Below are positions 63,460 through 64,000 of a stretch of DNA of 64,000 nt, one piece after another. The stretch comes from Bacteroidota bacterium. Lineage in GTDB: Bacteria > Bacteroidota > Bacteroidia > Chitinophagales > Chitinophagaceae. Location of the stretch: contig JAFDXI010000169.1 of the NCBI GenBank assembly GCA_018268035.1, forward strand, positions 36,873 to 100,872, in the 5' to 3' direction. Within the stretch, counting starts at the first letter, position 1. Each line of letters begins with the position of its first letter. The position numbers were made by a program, and so were the translations under genes. The notes under the pieces were generated by a model, which was not told the origin of the DNA, searched no databases, and saw nothing but the letters and a program-made list of their open reading frames with translations.

Positions 63460-64000
63460 ATGCCTGCAGTTGACCTGGATAATGAAATGTTTATGCTCGC
63501 TACGAGCTTAGTGAATGAAAGCAACCGCAGTATTTTTCTCACCGGTAAAGCGGGAACCGGTAAAACCACTTTCTTAAAATATATCAGGGAATATTGTTTC
63601 AAACAGGTCGCTGTCACTGCACCAACAGGCGTTGCAGCTATCAATGCAGGCGGCGCTACTATTCATTCATTTTTTCAATTGCCTTTATCACCATTTATTC
63701 CGGAAGCACGCGGCTTTATGCAGGATGACAATGCTGTAAACAAACATAGCCTGATAGGAAGGATGCGGTTAACCAATGAAAAAAGAAAAGTGTTGCGGCA
63801 GCTTGAGTTATTAATCATTGATGAAATCAGCATGGTGCGTTGTGATACACTTGATGCAATTGATGTGGTGTTGCGATATTTCAGGAACCGCAACAGTGAA
63901 CCTTTTGGTGGTGTACAGGTTTTGCTCATCGGTGATATGTTTCAATTGCCGCCGGTTGTTCCGGAGGAAGAATGGAATTTGTTATCACAATATTACAGGA
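63460..64000 (+). CDS. Pif1/RecD-type helicase, N-terminal part (runs off the window)
   Basis: The open frame from the ATG at 63460 gives 180 residues before the window ends. It begins MPAVDLDNEMFMLATSLVNE. Walker A is at about 28-36 (LTGKAGTGKTTF), Walker B is IIDEISMV (DE at 121-122), and a third helicase motif GDMFQLPPV lies at 158-166. APTGVAAINAGGATIHSFF (about 54-72) is the Pif1/RecD motif Ia. It should be an SF1B DNA helicase, which in Bacteroidota often carries a C-terminal HRDC or helix-turn-helix domain; that part is outside the window. Confidence 0.88.
   Translation, partial: MPAVDLDNEMFMLATSLVNESNRSIFLTGKAGTGKTTFLKYIREYCFKQVAVTAPTGVAAINAGGATIHSFFQLPLSPFIPEARGFMQDDNAVNKHSLIGRMRLTNEKRKVLRQLELLIIDEISMVRCDTLDAIDVVLRYFRNRNSEPFGGVQVLLIGDMFQLPPVVPEEEWNLLSQYYR

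Noticed and set aside
1..64000. CRISPR arrays, prophage or insertion sequences
   Set aside because: No regularly spaced direct repeats, integrase, transposase or phage structural genes are recognisable in the window.

Overview
The window is a contiguous chromosomal stretch of low-GC DNA that looks like a Bacteroidota member, most likely of the Chitinophagaceae type. The evidence is gliding-motility genes (gldA, gldH), a type IX secretion sorting domain, many exact TAnnTTTG -7 boxes, almost no Shine-Dalgarno sequences, and Bacteroidota-typical families (DUF2911, DUF4256, AddB-like nuclease). The genus assignment is inference; there is no rRNA gene to support it. No CRISPR array, phage or insertion sequence is visible. 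Layout: 1-183 is the start of pdxJ. 578-7003 holds a secreted clan GH-A-like protein, a DUF2911 protein, the agmatine-to-putrescine pair aguB-aguA and a ClC channel with CBS domains. 7338-13946 is a glycan-biosynthesis locus made of two converging operons: GT4 plus a FAD enzyme on the + strand, and epimerase, second FAD enzyme, MraY/WecA-like transferase and polysaccharide deacetylase on the - strand. 14240-32481 is a large pentose-glycan locus. The - strand operon (GH67, SDR, GH10, GPH symporter, GH43, acetylesterase) fits glucuronoxylan breakdown. The + strand operon (xylA, xylB, PA14-GH31, GH35) fits xyloglucan side-chain debranching and xylose entry into the pentose phosphate pathway. A LacI-family gene lies between them, and two near-identical palindromes (24861-24874 and 23227-23240) are its likely operators. 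There is no SusC/SusD pair. 32629-46144 is mixed housekeeping: TauE/SafE permease, AnmK, adenine deaminase with a structured leader, a T9SS cargo protein, yicC-gldH, GT2, tRNA-Gly and tRNA-Leu, M29 aminopeptidase, corrinoid adenosyltransferase and an MFS exporter. 46145-64000 carries an AddB-like nuclease, DUF4256, metF, an MpaB-like oxygenase next to a PHA-granule-type protein, gamma-glutamyltransferase, a four-gene run (DinB-like, HAD, DUF1223, dipeptide epimerase), DUF2461, gldA, acetyl-CoA synthetase, a PLP decarboxylase and the start of a Pif1/RecD-type helicase. A family of intergenic repeats made of two small palindromic modules is scattered through the window. The most interesting non-coding feature is a structured element ending in a strong terminator about 30 nt before adenine deaminase. 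Nothing here is certainly a new biological system. The best candidates are the glycan locus with paired FAD enzymes, the LacI-coordinated SusCD-free xylan/xyloglucan locus, and the adenine deaminase leader RNA.
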